NCBI RefSeq assembly: GCF_900116895.1
Contig: NZ_FPCF01000006.1
Coordinates: forward strand, 95,177-159,176
Length of the DNA stretch: 64,000 bases
Reading direction: 5' to 3'
Origin: Pseudidiomarina donghaiensis
GTDB taxonomy: Bacteria; Pseudomonadota; Gammaproteobacteria; Enterobacterales; Alteromonadaceae
Position 1 is the first letter of the stretch. Each line of letters starts with the position of its first letter. The notes under the pieces are model-generated. The model did not search any database, was not told the DNA's origin, and worked only from the letters and a program-made list of their open reading frames with translations. This document shows positions 9,261 through 16,017 of this stretch, in pieces. Made by a program: the position numbers and the translations under genes.

Positions 9261-10010
9261 TTAGTTTGACGGCGCTTGTTGTAGCGCCTCAATCACCACT
9301 TTTTCTAAGTCGGCATACTCGACATAGCCCGGAATAATGCGACCACCAATGATCATGGCCGGCGTTCCATTAAGACCAAAATCGCGGAACACTTGGTAGT
9401 TACGTGAAATAATTGTCGGCGTTGCATTCTCGCTCTGTAATTGCGAACGAGTACCTGTACGACGTGCTATTTGCTCTAGTGACTTTTGTGTATGCAAGCC
9501 GTTTTTGGCATAGAGCAACTCATGCACATCAGCAAATTGCTTAGGTTGGTTTTGCCACACATTCAGCGCATAAGCAGCGGGGTTGAGTTTCCCTCCTTCC
9601 ACTTCACCTTGGCGCAAGGGAATCATAATATTGATCACTTTTAATTGTTCGTATTCGCTAACGAGTTTTTGTAAATGTGGTTCTAGGCGCTTGCAGTATG
9701 GACAGTCATAATCGGTAAACACCACCACTTCGAGAGCCGATTCTTTAGCCCCAAACCAAGGGTGTGTTTCATCATTCTCAAACAACCATGGCCCGTGTTC
9801 TGCGCTGCGCTTCTGCGCGGCTGCTTTATTTTCGATATAGCTTTTTAAGCTGTCTAACACACTGGGAATAATTTCAGGGTTTTGTTGCAACAGAGCTTCG
9901 ATTTCTTGAAGCTGTGAGGCTTGTTCGGTGCTTTTTTGCTGTGCTTTTACCGACGTGGCTACCGCAAAACTTAGACTAATACTCAAAAATACTGACACTA
10001 AAAACTTCAT
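9261..10010 (-). CDS. Periplasmic DsbA-family thiol protein (ScsC-like)
   Basis: A 249-residue secreted protein: signal peptide MKFLVSVFLSISLSFA.. (cleavage near KAQ, residue 24), an N-terminal helical segment (ALLQQNPEIIPSVLDSL) of the type that multimerises DsbG/ScsC-like proteins, then a thioredoxin fold with the CPYC active site (about residue 100) and a C-terminal GTPAMIIGGRIIPGYV containing the cis-Pro. It is the last gene of an operon with a DsbD-like reductase and a TlpA-like thioredoxin, the ScsBCD set known for copper tolerance in Salmonella. Isomerase or reductase activity is inferred from that set. Confidence 0.85.
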   Translation of the reverse strand: MKFLVSVFLSISLSFAVATSVKAQQKSTEQASQLQEIEALLQQNPEIIPSVLDSLKSYIENKAAAQKRSAEHGPWLFENDETHPWFGAKESALEVVVFTDYDCPYCKRLEPHLQKLVSEYEQLKVINIMIPLRQGEVEGGKLNPAAYALNVWQNQPKQFADVHELLYAKNGLHTQKSLEQIARRTGTRSQLQSENATPTIISRNYQVFRDFGLNGTPAMIIGGRIIPGYVEYADLEKVVIEALQQAPSN

Positions 10011-10023
10011 AACATCTCCAAAA

Positions 10024-10518
10024 TTAGTGCATTAGGCGCGCCCACTGCAGGCGCAACCATAACCCCACTGGCGTTGATGCACCAGTGGTATATGAAACAA
10101 TTTCTCCGTTGGCAATGATGGTGACCGTTGGGGTCGCCACAATTTGCCAACGCTGAGCAAGCATTCCCGTGCTGTCATTCACGGTTTCAAACTGGTAGTT
10201 ATTCGTGGTTAGATACTGGGTTAACTGTGTATCATCACCGGAACGAATGGCAATACTAAATACTGAATAGTCTTCGGCTAACCAATTAATCGATGGTGAA
10301 ACCAGCTCGCAAATGGGACACCAAGTGCCCCAAAAGTAAAGCACCACCGGCTGCTCATGACTAAGCTGAAGAACATCTACCGTGCCTTCGGACAGTGTCG
10401 TCACTGTAAGTGGAGCAATGGGGCCACTGGGCAAGTGACGGCCACGCCAAGCGTCTACAGCAAAGCTAATTGCCAGAAACAACACCACGTAAAGCAGTAT
10501 TTGCTTAATTCGCTTCAT
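10024..10518 (-). CDS. Membrane-anchored TlpA/ScsD-like thioredoxin
   Basis: A 164-residue protein with one N-terminal transmembrane segment (ILLYVVLFLAISFAV) and a periplasmic thioredoxin domain whose active site is WCPIC (Cys67, Cys70). The later ATPTVTIIANGEIV carries the cis-Pro loop. Its start overlaps the end of the DsbD-like gene by 14 nt and the ScsC-like gene follows 13 nt later. By analogy with Salmonella ScsD it should accept electrons from the DsbD-like protein in the periplasm. Confidence 0.85.
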   Translation of the reverse strand: MKRIKQILLYVVLFLAISFAVDAWRGRHLPSGPIAPLTVTTLSEGTVDVLQLSHEQPVVLYFWGTWCPICELVSPSINWLAEDYSVFSIAIRSGDDTQLTQYLTTNNYQFETVNDSTGMLAQRWQIVATPTVTIIANGEIVSYTTGASTPVGLWLRLQWARLMH

Positions 10519-12493
10519 GCGTGCCTCGCTGCGGGCTAGCGGCTTGATTAAGCGCCTCTATCACCGCTTGGTCGGTCAAAATAACTGGCAAGATGATGCC
10601 TTCTGGCGCGCCAGGCCCATACACTTGGTTGAAAGGCACACCGTAGCGCCCGTTGGCCTTTAAAAAGTCAGTAATGCGCTGATTCGGGCGCGTCCAGTCA
10701 CCACGAATGGCCACCACATGCTCTTGTTGCAGCGCACCGGCTACTGGTTGCTGGGTCAACACATTGTATTTGTTGGCTTGGCAAGTCACACACCAGTCGG
10801 CTGTTACATCGACAAACACAACTTTGTTCGCCGCTAACGCTTGTGCTATTGCTTGCCCACTTAGTGTTTGCCATTGGGTTTGCTCGGTGTTCACCTCGGT
10901 GGCTGCGGCATTATTTGGCATGATTTGGCTAACTAAAATGCTCACCAGCCACAGCGAAGTCAGCATAAGTAACACTGCGAATACACGATTCACCCATTGC
11001 AGCCACGCACCTGGCTTAGGTAGCTTAGTGGCAAGCTGCGGCCATGCCGCCACCAATAGCCACGGCAACGCCATGCCCACACCAAGCACCATAAACACCA
11101 ACATAAGCGTGAGGTTAGATGCCGCTAACGCAAAGGCGACTGCGGTACCCAAAAAAGGTGCCGTACAAGGCGTGGCTAACAAGGTGGCAAACATGCCCTG
11201 TACAAAGTGCCCAAGCGTTGAGTTATCACCGCGACTTGCTACCCATTGTTGCAGCCCATGGGGTAGCTGAATACGCCATAAGCCACTCACCGATATTGCA
11301 AAAATCGCGGTAACCAACGCCATAAAACCAACAAAATAAGGGTTTTGAAATTGAATTCCCCAGCCTATTGCCTGGCCACTCGCTTTTAACACCATGACCA
11401 TGACAGCCAGCAACACAAACGAGAACACGATGCCCAGTGCTGAGGCGATAAAGTGTTTACGTATAGCGCCCTGATGTGCTGGAGCGACAATAATAGAACG
11501 CAGTTTTAGCCCTAAAACCGGCAGCACACAAGGCATAATGTTAAGAATGAAGCCACCCAGCAAAGCAAATCCTAGAATTACTCCCAAACTAGGCAGATCA
11601 GTATTGGTTGATTGTGGATTATCGTGCGCCTGTAGCGAGCCTGCGCTTACCTGACTCGAAAGTTCAGCTTGCAGCGTTTGATCGGCCACGGTCACCTGCA
11701 TTTGCTCACCAACAAGGTCGGGGAGCTCTAGCCAGTGAGAAATGGCGAAACGTGCTGTGAGGGTGTTGCCATCAACGCGTTGCTCTAGTTGCTCAATGGC
11801 TAAATCAGTGAGATCTGGGTGCAAACTGTCAACAAATAGCCGCGGTTGCTGCCAGGCTTTTTTGTGTGTAACGCTGACTTCAAGCTGCTGTTGTTGCGCT
11901 GACCAGATCATGCGCGATACACCAACAAGTGGATGATTAACGTGCGGCAGGCGGCTCTGGGCCTGCTCAAACACAAACATGGCATCCATGTCGGCGGTTA
12001 ATTCACTTGGCGTAAAACTCAGCTCTAACGGAAAGTCAGAAATGACACAAATATCGGTACAGCTGGCAAGTGTCAGTGTTCCTTTGATGGTGGTTTCTTG
12101 CTGCCAATCAGCCACGTCAATTAGCCAAGGAAAGCTAACATCACCTTGGTAACCAACGGTTTCAATGCCTTGCACACTAAAACGCTGCGGCACTGGAAAC
12201 TGCCAACGAATATTACTGACGTTAGTCGACGCGTCTTGCCAAGAGAAGTCAGGCGGAACACCACCTTCTCCGGGCGTGCGCCAATAAGTTTTCCATGGCT
12301 CGGTAAGTTTGACCTGCAGCAAGCCATGCACTGTATTTTCGGTGCTATCGGTTTTACCCGGCAACAGTAAACGAACCTGTACAGCATCGTGCTGTTTTAG
12401 CTGCACCCACGAGGTGCTCACCTGCGCTTGAGCAGGTAAAAGCATCATCGCAACGGCGAAGGCCAGTACACGTATTAAATTTTGAATGTTCAT
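10505..12493 (-). CDS. DsbD/ScsB-like thiol:disulfide interchange protein
   Basis: A 662-residue inner-membrane protein that should carry electrons from cytoplasmic thioredoxin to periplasmic partners. It has a signal peptide (to about residue 23), a large periplasmic DsbD-alpha-like domain with a Cys pair (SCTDICVISDFPL), a transmembrane core of about eight helices containing the redox Cys regions MPCVLPVLGLK and TPCTAPFLGTA, and a C-terminal thioredoxin domain with WCVTC. The longer N-terminal domain resembles ScsB more than canonical DsbD. It leads the scsB-scsD-scsC-like operon; a small cysteine-containing membrane protein gene lies 59 nt upstream. Confidence 0.9.
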   Translation of the reverse strand: MNIQNLIRVLAFAVAMMLLPAQAQVSTSWVQLKQHDAVQVRLLLPGKTDSTENTVHGLLQVKLTEPWKTYWRTPGEGGVPPDFSWQDASTNVSNIRWQFPVPQRFSVQGIETVGYQGDVSFPWLIDVADWQQETTIKGTLTLASCTDICVISDFPLELSFTPSELTADMDAMFVFEQAQSRLPHVNHPLVGVSRMIWSAQQQQLEVSVTHKKAWQQPRLFVDSLHPDLTDLAIEQLEQRVDGNTLTARFAISHWLELPDLVGEQMQVTVADQTLQAELSSQVSAGSLQAHDNPQSTNTDLPSLGVILGFALLGGFILNIMPCVLPVLGLKLRSIIVAPAHQGAIRKHFIASALGIVFSFVLLAVMVMVLKASGQAIGWGIQFQNPYFVGFMALVTAIFAISVSGLWRIQLPHGLQQWVASRGDNSTLGHFVQGMFATLLATPCTAPFLGTAVAFALAASNLTLMLVFMVLGVGMALPWLLVAAWPQLATKLPKPGAWLQWVNRVFAVLLMLTSLWLVSILVSQIMPNNAAATEVNTEQTQWQTLSGQAIAQALAANKVVFVDVTADWCVTCQANKYNVLTQQPVAGALQQEHVVAIRGDWTRPNQRITDFLKANGRYGVPFNQVYGPGAPEGIILPVILTDQAVIEALNQAASPQRGTHEAN

Positions 12494-12552
12494 TAAAATT
12501 ATCTCATGTGTTTACAACATAACGTATGGACGAAAACTGAGGTTCAGTTCGT

Positions 12553-12930
12553 CTACTCGTTAAACACACAAAATACGAGGTGGGGTCGGTATCGCCTAAG
12601 TGGCGGTGGCGATTGTGCAACTGGTGCGGGAGCCTGCCGCGCGAGCACCAACAATACCAGCACAATAAACAAAGATAAGGCAGCGCCGCCATCTAAAATA
12701 TTCGCATGTGCTTGTTGCAACAAGTGGCCAGACGCATCGCAGTCAGCCGCCAAGTGTGTCGCAGTGCTGGCATCGGCTTGGTGATGCTGAGCTTGCTGGG
12801 TTTTCAATGGACAGCCAGCTAAGCCTAAGTTACTTTGCTGGCTCCAACACAAAAACAGCACGCAAGCTATCGCCATCAGGGCAATATAAGCTCGAAACTG
12901 TTGTTGTGCTTGACCTCTAAACATCGTCAC
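12553..12930 (-). CDS. Small Cys/His-bearing membrane protein upstream of scsB-like gene
   Basis: A 125-residue protein of unknown function with two hydrophobic segments (AYIALMAIACVLFLCW and ALSLFIVLVLLVLA). The loop between them is rich in His and Cys (CPLKTQQAQHHQ, then DCDASGHLLQQAHAN), and the C-terminal tail is proline/arginine-rich. The layout resembles the small hypothetical proteins often found at copper-resistance loci. The gene is in the same orientation as the ScsB-like gene and 59 nt before it, so metal sensing or binding is plausible but not shown. Confidence concerns it being a real gene. Confidence 0.65.
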   Translation of the reverse strand: MTMFRGQAQQQFRAYIALMAIACVLFLCWSQQSNLGLAGCPLKTQQAQHHQADASTATHLAADCDASGHLLQQAHANILDGGAALSLFIVLVLLVLARQAPAPVAQSPPPLRRYRPHLVFCVFNE

Positions 12931-12940
12931 CCGCTAGCTC

Positions 12941-12982
12941 TCGCTAATATCTAATATCTAATATCTAATATCGCTTTTGCTT
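12941..12982. repeat. Short tandem TAATATC repeat, copy of a dispersed element
   Basis: TCGC is followed by four tandem TAATATC units, ending CGCTTTTGCTTTT. The reverse complement matches 63285-63322 (AAAAGCGAAGGCGATATTAG...GATATTAGCGAG) with few differences, so this is a dispersed repeat rather than a local slippage product. It lies between the small membrane protein start and the SDR stop. Confidence 0.7.
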
Positions 12983-12986
12983 TTCT

Positions 12987-13757
12987 CTATCCAGCTCCCA
13001 TACCGCCGTCAACGCGATACTGGCAACCCGTAATAAAATGACTCTCATCAGACGCCAAAAACAACATTAAGTTCGCGACATCCAATGGCTCGCCATAATG
13101 CCCCATCGGAATCATTTGTTCAAATTGAGCTTGTGCTTCAGTTGCACGCCCCGGGTTTAAGGTTTCTTCAATAGCCCGCATCATGCGAGTATGAATTGGC
13201 GACGGATGTACCGAGTTAACACGTACACCATAAGGTCCAGCTTCTAAAGCTGCTGATTTAGTGAGTCCAACTATCGCATGCTTTGATGCCACATAAGGGC
13301 TTAAATTCGCGAAACCATCAAGGCCTGCCACTGATGACATGTTCACAATGCTGCCCGATTTTTGTTTCAGCATGTGTGGTAGCACATACTTCAAACCTAA
13401 AAATACGCCACGTAAATTTACCGCAATAACTCGGTCAAAGTGCTCTGTTGATTGCTGATGCAGCGGTGCAGTAGCCGATTCAATTCCGGCATTATTGATA
13501 AAGATATCCAGACCATGGAAGTGAGCAAGTGTGGCTTGCACATAGTTCTGCGTCGCAGTTTCGCTAGATACATCGGCTGCAACACTAAACACGCGATCAG
13601 GGTGGCCTAGCTCCTGTTCCGCTTGCGCTAAGTCATTTTCGTGCAGGTCAACCAATACAACATTCGCACCTTCACGTAAAAATAGTGCCGCAGTGGCTAA
13701 GCCTATACCTGCTGCACCGCCGGTAATAATGGCTGTTTTATTGTCTAATCGGCTCAT
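12987..13757 (-). CDS. Short-chain dehydrogenase/reductase
   Basis: A 256-residue classical SDR: cofactor motif TGGAAGIGLA at about 12-21, Asp after beta-2 (LVDLHEND) suggesting NAD(H), NNAG in FINNAGIE, catalytic Ser in NMSSVAG, and YVASK (Tyr near 156). It ends in the usual SDR C terminus with the YRVDGGMGAG strand. The substrate cannot be named. It is preceded on its strand by a good AGGTGC ribosome site and stands apart from the scs-like operon. Confidence 0.88.
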   Translation of the reverse strand: MSRLDNKTAIITGGAAGIGLATAALFLREGANVVLVDLHENDLAQAEQELGHPDRVFSVAADVSSETATQNYVQATLAHFHGLDIFINNAGIESATAPLHQQSTEHFDRVIAVNLRGVFLGLKYVLPHMLKQKSGSIVNMSSVAGLDGFANLSPYVASKHAIVGLTKSAALEAGPYGVRVNSVHPSPIHTRMMRAIEETLNPGRATEAQAQFEQMIPMGHYGEPLDVANLMLFLASDESHFITGCQYRVDGGMGAG

Positions 13758-13853
13758 TTCGCACCTCCAAAATAGCCAGTGGGGTGCGATTAACTATAGG
13801 TTATTTTATAAACAATGCCGTGATCTGGAATAACTTTCTTCGTTGCGCTGCAT

Positions 13854-14411
13854 TTACCAAAATAACGCCACAACGCCAAGCACGATGAAGAGTGCAGAGG
13901 CCATGTAACGAGCTAGGTCGAGTGGTAGTTTTTGCATGAGCTTATTACCCAACAAAACCACGGGTACATTAGCTAACATCATGCCAATAGTGGTGCCTAA
14001 AGTGACCAACCAAACGTTACTGTATTGCGCGCCAAGCACAACGGTTGCAATTTGCGTTTTGTCACCTATTTCAGCTAGGAAAAACAGCACGGTCGTCGCC
14101 ACAAATGCGCCATATTTGCGCACCACACCCATGTCATCATCGTCAGCCTTGTCGGGAATAAGCACCCACAAGCCTACGGCAATAAAGCTGGCAGCAACCA
14201 CATAAGTCGCTGTGTCTTGCGGTAGCACGCTAATTATCCAGCTACCAAACCAGGCGGACACAAAGTGGTTTAATACGGTCGCGACAAATATACCGGAAAT
14301 AATGGACCACTTGTGCCGATAGCGCGCCGCCAAAAACAGGCTAAGCAATTGTGTTTTATCGCCTATTTCCGCAATTGCAACGGTGACGGTTGAAGTTAAA
14401 AATGCATCCAA
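13854..14411 (-). CDS. GDT1/TMEM165 (UPF0016) family cation transporter
   Basis: A 185-residue membrane protein made of two homologous halves, each with the family signature: AEIGDKTQLLSLFLA near residue 15 and AEIGDKTQIATVVLG near 115. Six or seven transmembrane helices are apparent. Bacterial members (such as MneA of Vibrio) export manganese; others move calcium. The gene diverges from fnr across a 181-nt gap. I looked for a manganese riboswitch in its leader and did not find a convincing one. Confidence 0.9.
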   Translation of the reverse strand: MDAFLTSTVTVAIAEIGDKTQLLSLFLAARYRHKWSIISGIFVATVLNHFVSAWFGSWIISVLPQDTATYVVAASFIAVGLWVLIPDKADDDDMGVVRKYGAFVATTVLFFLAEIGDKTQIATVVLGAQYSNVWLVTLGTTIGMMLANVPVVLLGNKLMQKLPLDLARYMASALFIVLGVVALFW

Positions 14412-14479
14412 AATACAGCTCCCTAATGGTAGGCGCGCATTTTATCGGGGATGTAAAACATAAGCAATTAATCGCGATC

Positions 14480-14506
14480 TACCCCTTGAGAGGGATCTCA
14501 GGGGTA
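14480..14506. promoter_or_regulatory. Inverted TACCCCT / AGGGGTA heptamers upstream of fnr (NarL-type)
   Basis: TACCCCT at 14480-14486 and AGGGGTA at 14500-14506 fit the NarL/NarP heptamer TACYYMT in opposite orientations, with an interrupted palindrome between them. The same heptamer occurs upstream of hemN and nrdG in this window. Binding by the NarL encoded at 34242 is inferred. Confidence 0.5.
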
Positions 14507-14569
14507 CTCCATCAGCACAAGGTTAATTTCTAGCCGTAGCGCGTATACTGCATGCATCACTTACTAAAT

Positions 14570-14583
14570 TTGATCTGCATCAG
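14570..14583. promoter_or_regulatory. FNR box just upstream of the fnr start codon
   Basis: TTGATCTGCATCAG matches TTGAT-N4-ATCAA at 9 of 10 positions. It lies only 9 nt before the fnr ATG and downstream of a TATACT -10-like hexamer at 14544-14549, so it would sit near +20 of that transcript. This placement suggests negative autoregulation. Confidence 0.7.
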
Positions 14584-14592
14584 GAAATAGTT

Positions 14593-15297
14593 ATGGCAAA
14601 TATGACCTCACACATTCATTGTCAAAATTGCAGCATGGCCGCACTGTGTTTGCCTTATCAGCTTGACCAAGACGGCATGGCTCGCTTAGACACCATTATT
14701 CAGCGCCACAAGCCTATTCACAAACGCGATGTGTTAGTTAACGCCGGTGAGTCATTAAAGTGCTTGTATGCGGTTCGCAGTGGTTCGTTGAAGTCGTACA
14801 CCATTGACGACAACGGCGTTGAGCAGATTATCGATTTTCACCTACCTGGCGATGTGATTGGTTTCGATGCGTTAGCCAACAGCCAACACCGTAGCTACAC
14901 TCAAGCATTAGAAACCGCCATGCTGTGTGAAATTCCAATGAGTTCGCTTGACGAGCTAGCTGAACAAATGCCTGGCCTACGCCGCCAAATGTGGCGCTTA
15001 ATGAGTGGCGAAATTTACAATAGCAAACAATTGCTCGGCACCTTAAACAACCGTTCCGCTCAGCAACGCTTAGCGAACTTTTTAACGACCCTTGCCGATC
15101 GTTTTAAAGAACGCGGGCTGTCCAACCGTTCGTTTCGGTTAACCATGACACGTGCTGATATTGGTAATTATCTTGGTTTGTCGGTAGAAACCATCAGCCG
15201 TATTTTGTCAGCGCTGCAAGCCGAGGGCGTTATTGACGTACAAAACAAGCTGGTGAACGTACTTGAGCCAGAACGCTTACACGAACTGGCTCAGTAA
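14593..15297 (+). CDS. fnr: FNR/Anr oxygen-responsive transcription regulator
   Basis: A 234-residue CRP-family regulator with the FNR [4Fe-4S] ligands: HCQNCSMAALC (C-x2-C-x5-C) at the N terminus and a fourth Cys in ETAMLCEIP. A cyclic-nucleotide-binding fold carries GDVIGFDA, a long dimerisation helix follows, and the C-terminal HTH contains the E-x2-SR contact pattern in LSVETISRILSAL, which reads TTGAT half sites. It should activate anaerobic genes when oxygen is absent. Candidate target boxes lie upstream of nrdG, hemN, the ThDP decarboxylase and the norR region. It converges with the hemerythrin gene, 5 nt away. Confidence 0.95.
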   Translation: MANMTSHIHCQNCSMAALCLPYQLDQDGMARLDTIIQRHKPIHKRDVLVNAGESLKCLYAVRSGSLKSYTIDDNGVEQIIDFHLPGDVIGFDALANSQHRSYTQALETAMLCEIPMSSLDELAEQMPGLRRQMWRLMSGEIYNSKQLLGTLNNRSAQQRLANFLTTLADRFKERGLSNRSFRLTMTRADIGNYLGLSVETISRILSALQAEGVIDVQNKLVNVLEPERLHELAQ

Positions 15298-15302
15298 CGA
15301 GA

Positions 15303-15839
15303 TTACTGGCATCCACCACAGCAGTGGCCGTTACCATGGCCGCTGCTTTTTTGTTCTGGTTGCTTAAACAACACGGCATTTTCAATGGCAATGTGTTGGT
15401 GCAAGTCATTCACAAACTCGTTAATTCCCTCGTACAACATAATCCAGCTACCACAGGCGCCACGTGGCGCATTGCATTGGTTGGTTAACTCTAACAGCTG
15501 GGCGATCATTTGCTCATGCTGGTCATGCTCTTCTTCCATCACCGCAATTGGGCCCTTCGGGTAAATATCACCAGCTAACATAGGGAACAGAATTTGCTCT
15601 TCTTTCATCATGTGGCTTTCAAGCTCTTGGTACATCGCTTGTAGGTGATCAGACAAGCCTGCTGGGCAGTCGCTATGGTCGTTATGCACGTCTTCAATCT
15701 TGCGCGCTAAGTTAATGAGATCAGGTAACTGAGCACGGTGCTTTTCATGAAAATGCTCAACCATAAAATCAGTTAGGGCTTTTTTCGGCATCGCTTGATA
15801 TACCGCTAACGCTTCGGCATGAACTGTTTGCGTGGTCAT
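15303..15839 (-). CDS. Hemerythrin-domain NO/iron-stress protein (DnrN/NorA, RIC-like)
   Basis: A 178-residue hemerythrin-like four-helix protein. Di-iron ligand candidates are HFHEKHR, HNDHSDC, EEQILFP, EEEHDQHEQ and QHIAIENAVLF. It lacks the N-terminal ScdA_N domain of full-length YtfE/RIC and ends in a His/Cys-rich tail (GHGNGHCCGGCQ). Short forms such as NorA (Ralstonia) and DnrN repair or sequester iron or bind NO during nitric oxide stress. Divergent from norR, with a sigma-54 promoter and NorR-type boxes in its upstream region, which strongly ties it to NO. The metal-binding tail is not a standard part of the family. Confidence 0.88.
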   Translation of the reverse strand: MTTQTVHAEALAVYQAMPKKALTDFMVEHFHEKHRAQLPDLINLARKIEDVHNDHSDCPAGLSDHLQAMYQELESHMMKEEQILFPMLAGDIYPKGPIAVMEEEHDQHEQMIAQLLELTNQCNAPRGACGSWIMLYEGINEFVNDLHQHIAIENAVLFKQPEQKSSGHGNGHCCGGCQ

Positions 15840-15903
15840 GGGCAGTCTCCTTCAATAGACTCACATTAAGAGTGAAATTGGTTGCTATACACCCACTAGC
15901 TAC

Positions 15904-15919
15904 TGCAAGTTAGATGCCA
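15904..15919 (-). promoter_or_regulatory. Sigma-54 -24/-12 promoter of the hemerythrin gene
   Basis: On the minus strand the sequence reads TGGCAT-CTAAC-TTGCA, differing from TGGCAC-N5-TTGCA/T at one position. It lies 64 nt upstream of the hemerythrin start, with three NorR-type boxes beginning 42 nt further upstream. Confidence 0.8.
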
Positions 15920-15931
15920 AAAATACCCACT

Positions 15932-15945
15932 TTGATTTATATCGA
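15932..15945. promoter_or_regulatory. Near-consensus FNR box in the hemerythrin-norR region
   Basis: TTGATTTATATCGA matches TTGAT-N4-ATCAA at 9 of 10 positions. It lies between the sigma-54 element and the NorR boxes, about 80 nt upstream of norR. It could activate norR anaerobically; this is an inference from position. Confidence 0.45.
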
Positions 15946-15960
15946 GTTTTTCTCAGTAAT

Positions 15961-16017
15961 GGTAAATTACACCCATATTTTTCGGGTCATTGAGGCCCAA
16001 ATAGGGTTGTTTATACC
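15961..16017. promoter_or_regulatory. Array of NorR-type enhancer boxes between the hemerythrin gene and norR
   Basis: Boxes fitting GGT-N7-ACC occur at 15961-15973 and 16005-16017, with a one-mismatch box (GGT-N7-GCC) at 15985-15997. Spacings are 24 and 20 nt. The last box abuts the norR ATG at 16018, which suggests NorR also limits its own expression. Confidence 0.75.

Noticed and set aside
10707..11270. Open frame of 187 codons on the plus strand
   Set aside because: It is antisense to the ScsB-like gene, Cys/Ala/Thr-rich without domain features; a shadow of a strong coding frame.
12941..12982. CRISPR-like short repeats
   Set aside because: Units are 7-8 nt in direct tandem without spacers; no cas genes. 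No CRISPR array was seen elsewhere.
14412..14520. Possible manganese (yybP-ykoY) riboswitch before the GDT1-type gene
   Set aside because: The conserved core elements are not present; the inverted repeat here is better explained by the TACCCCT/AGGGGTA heptamers.
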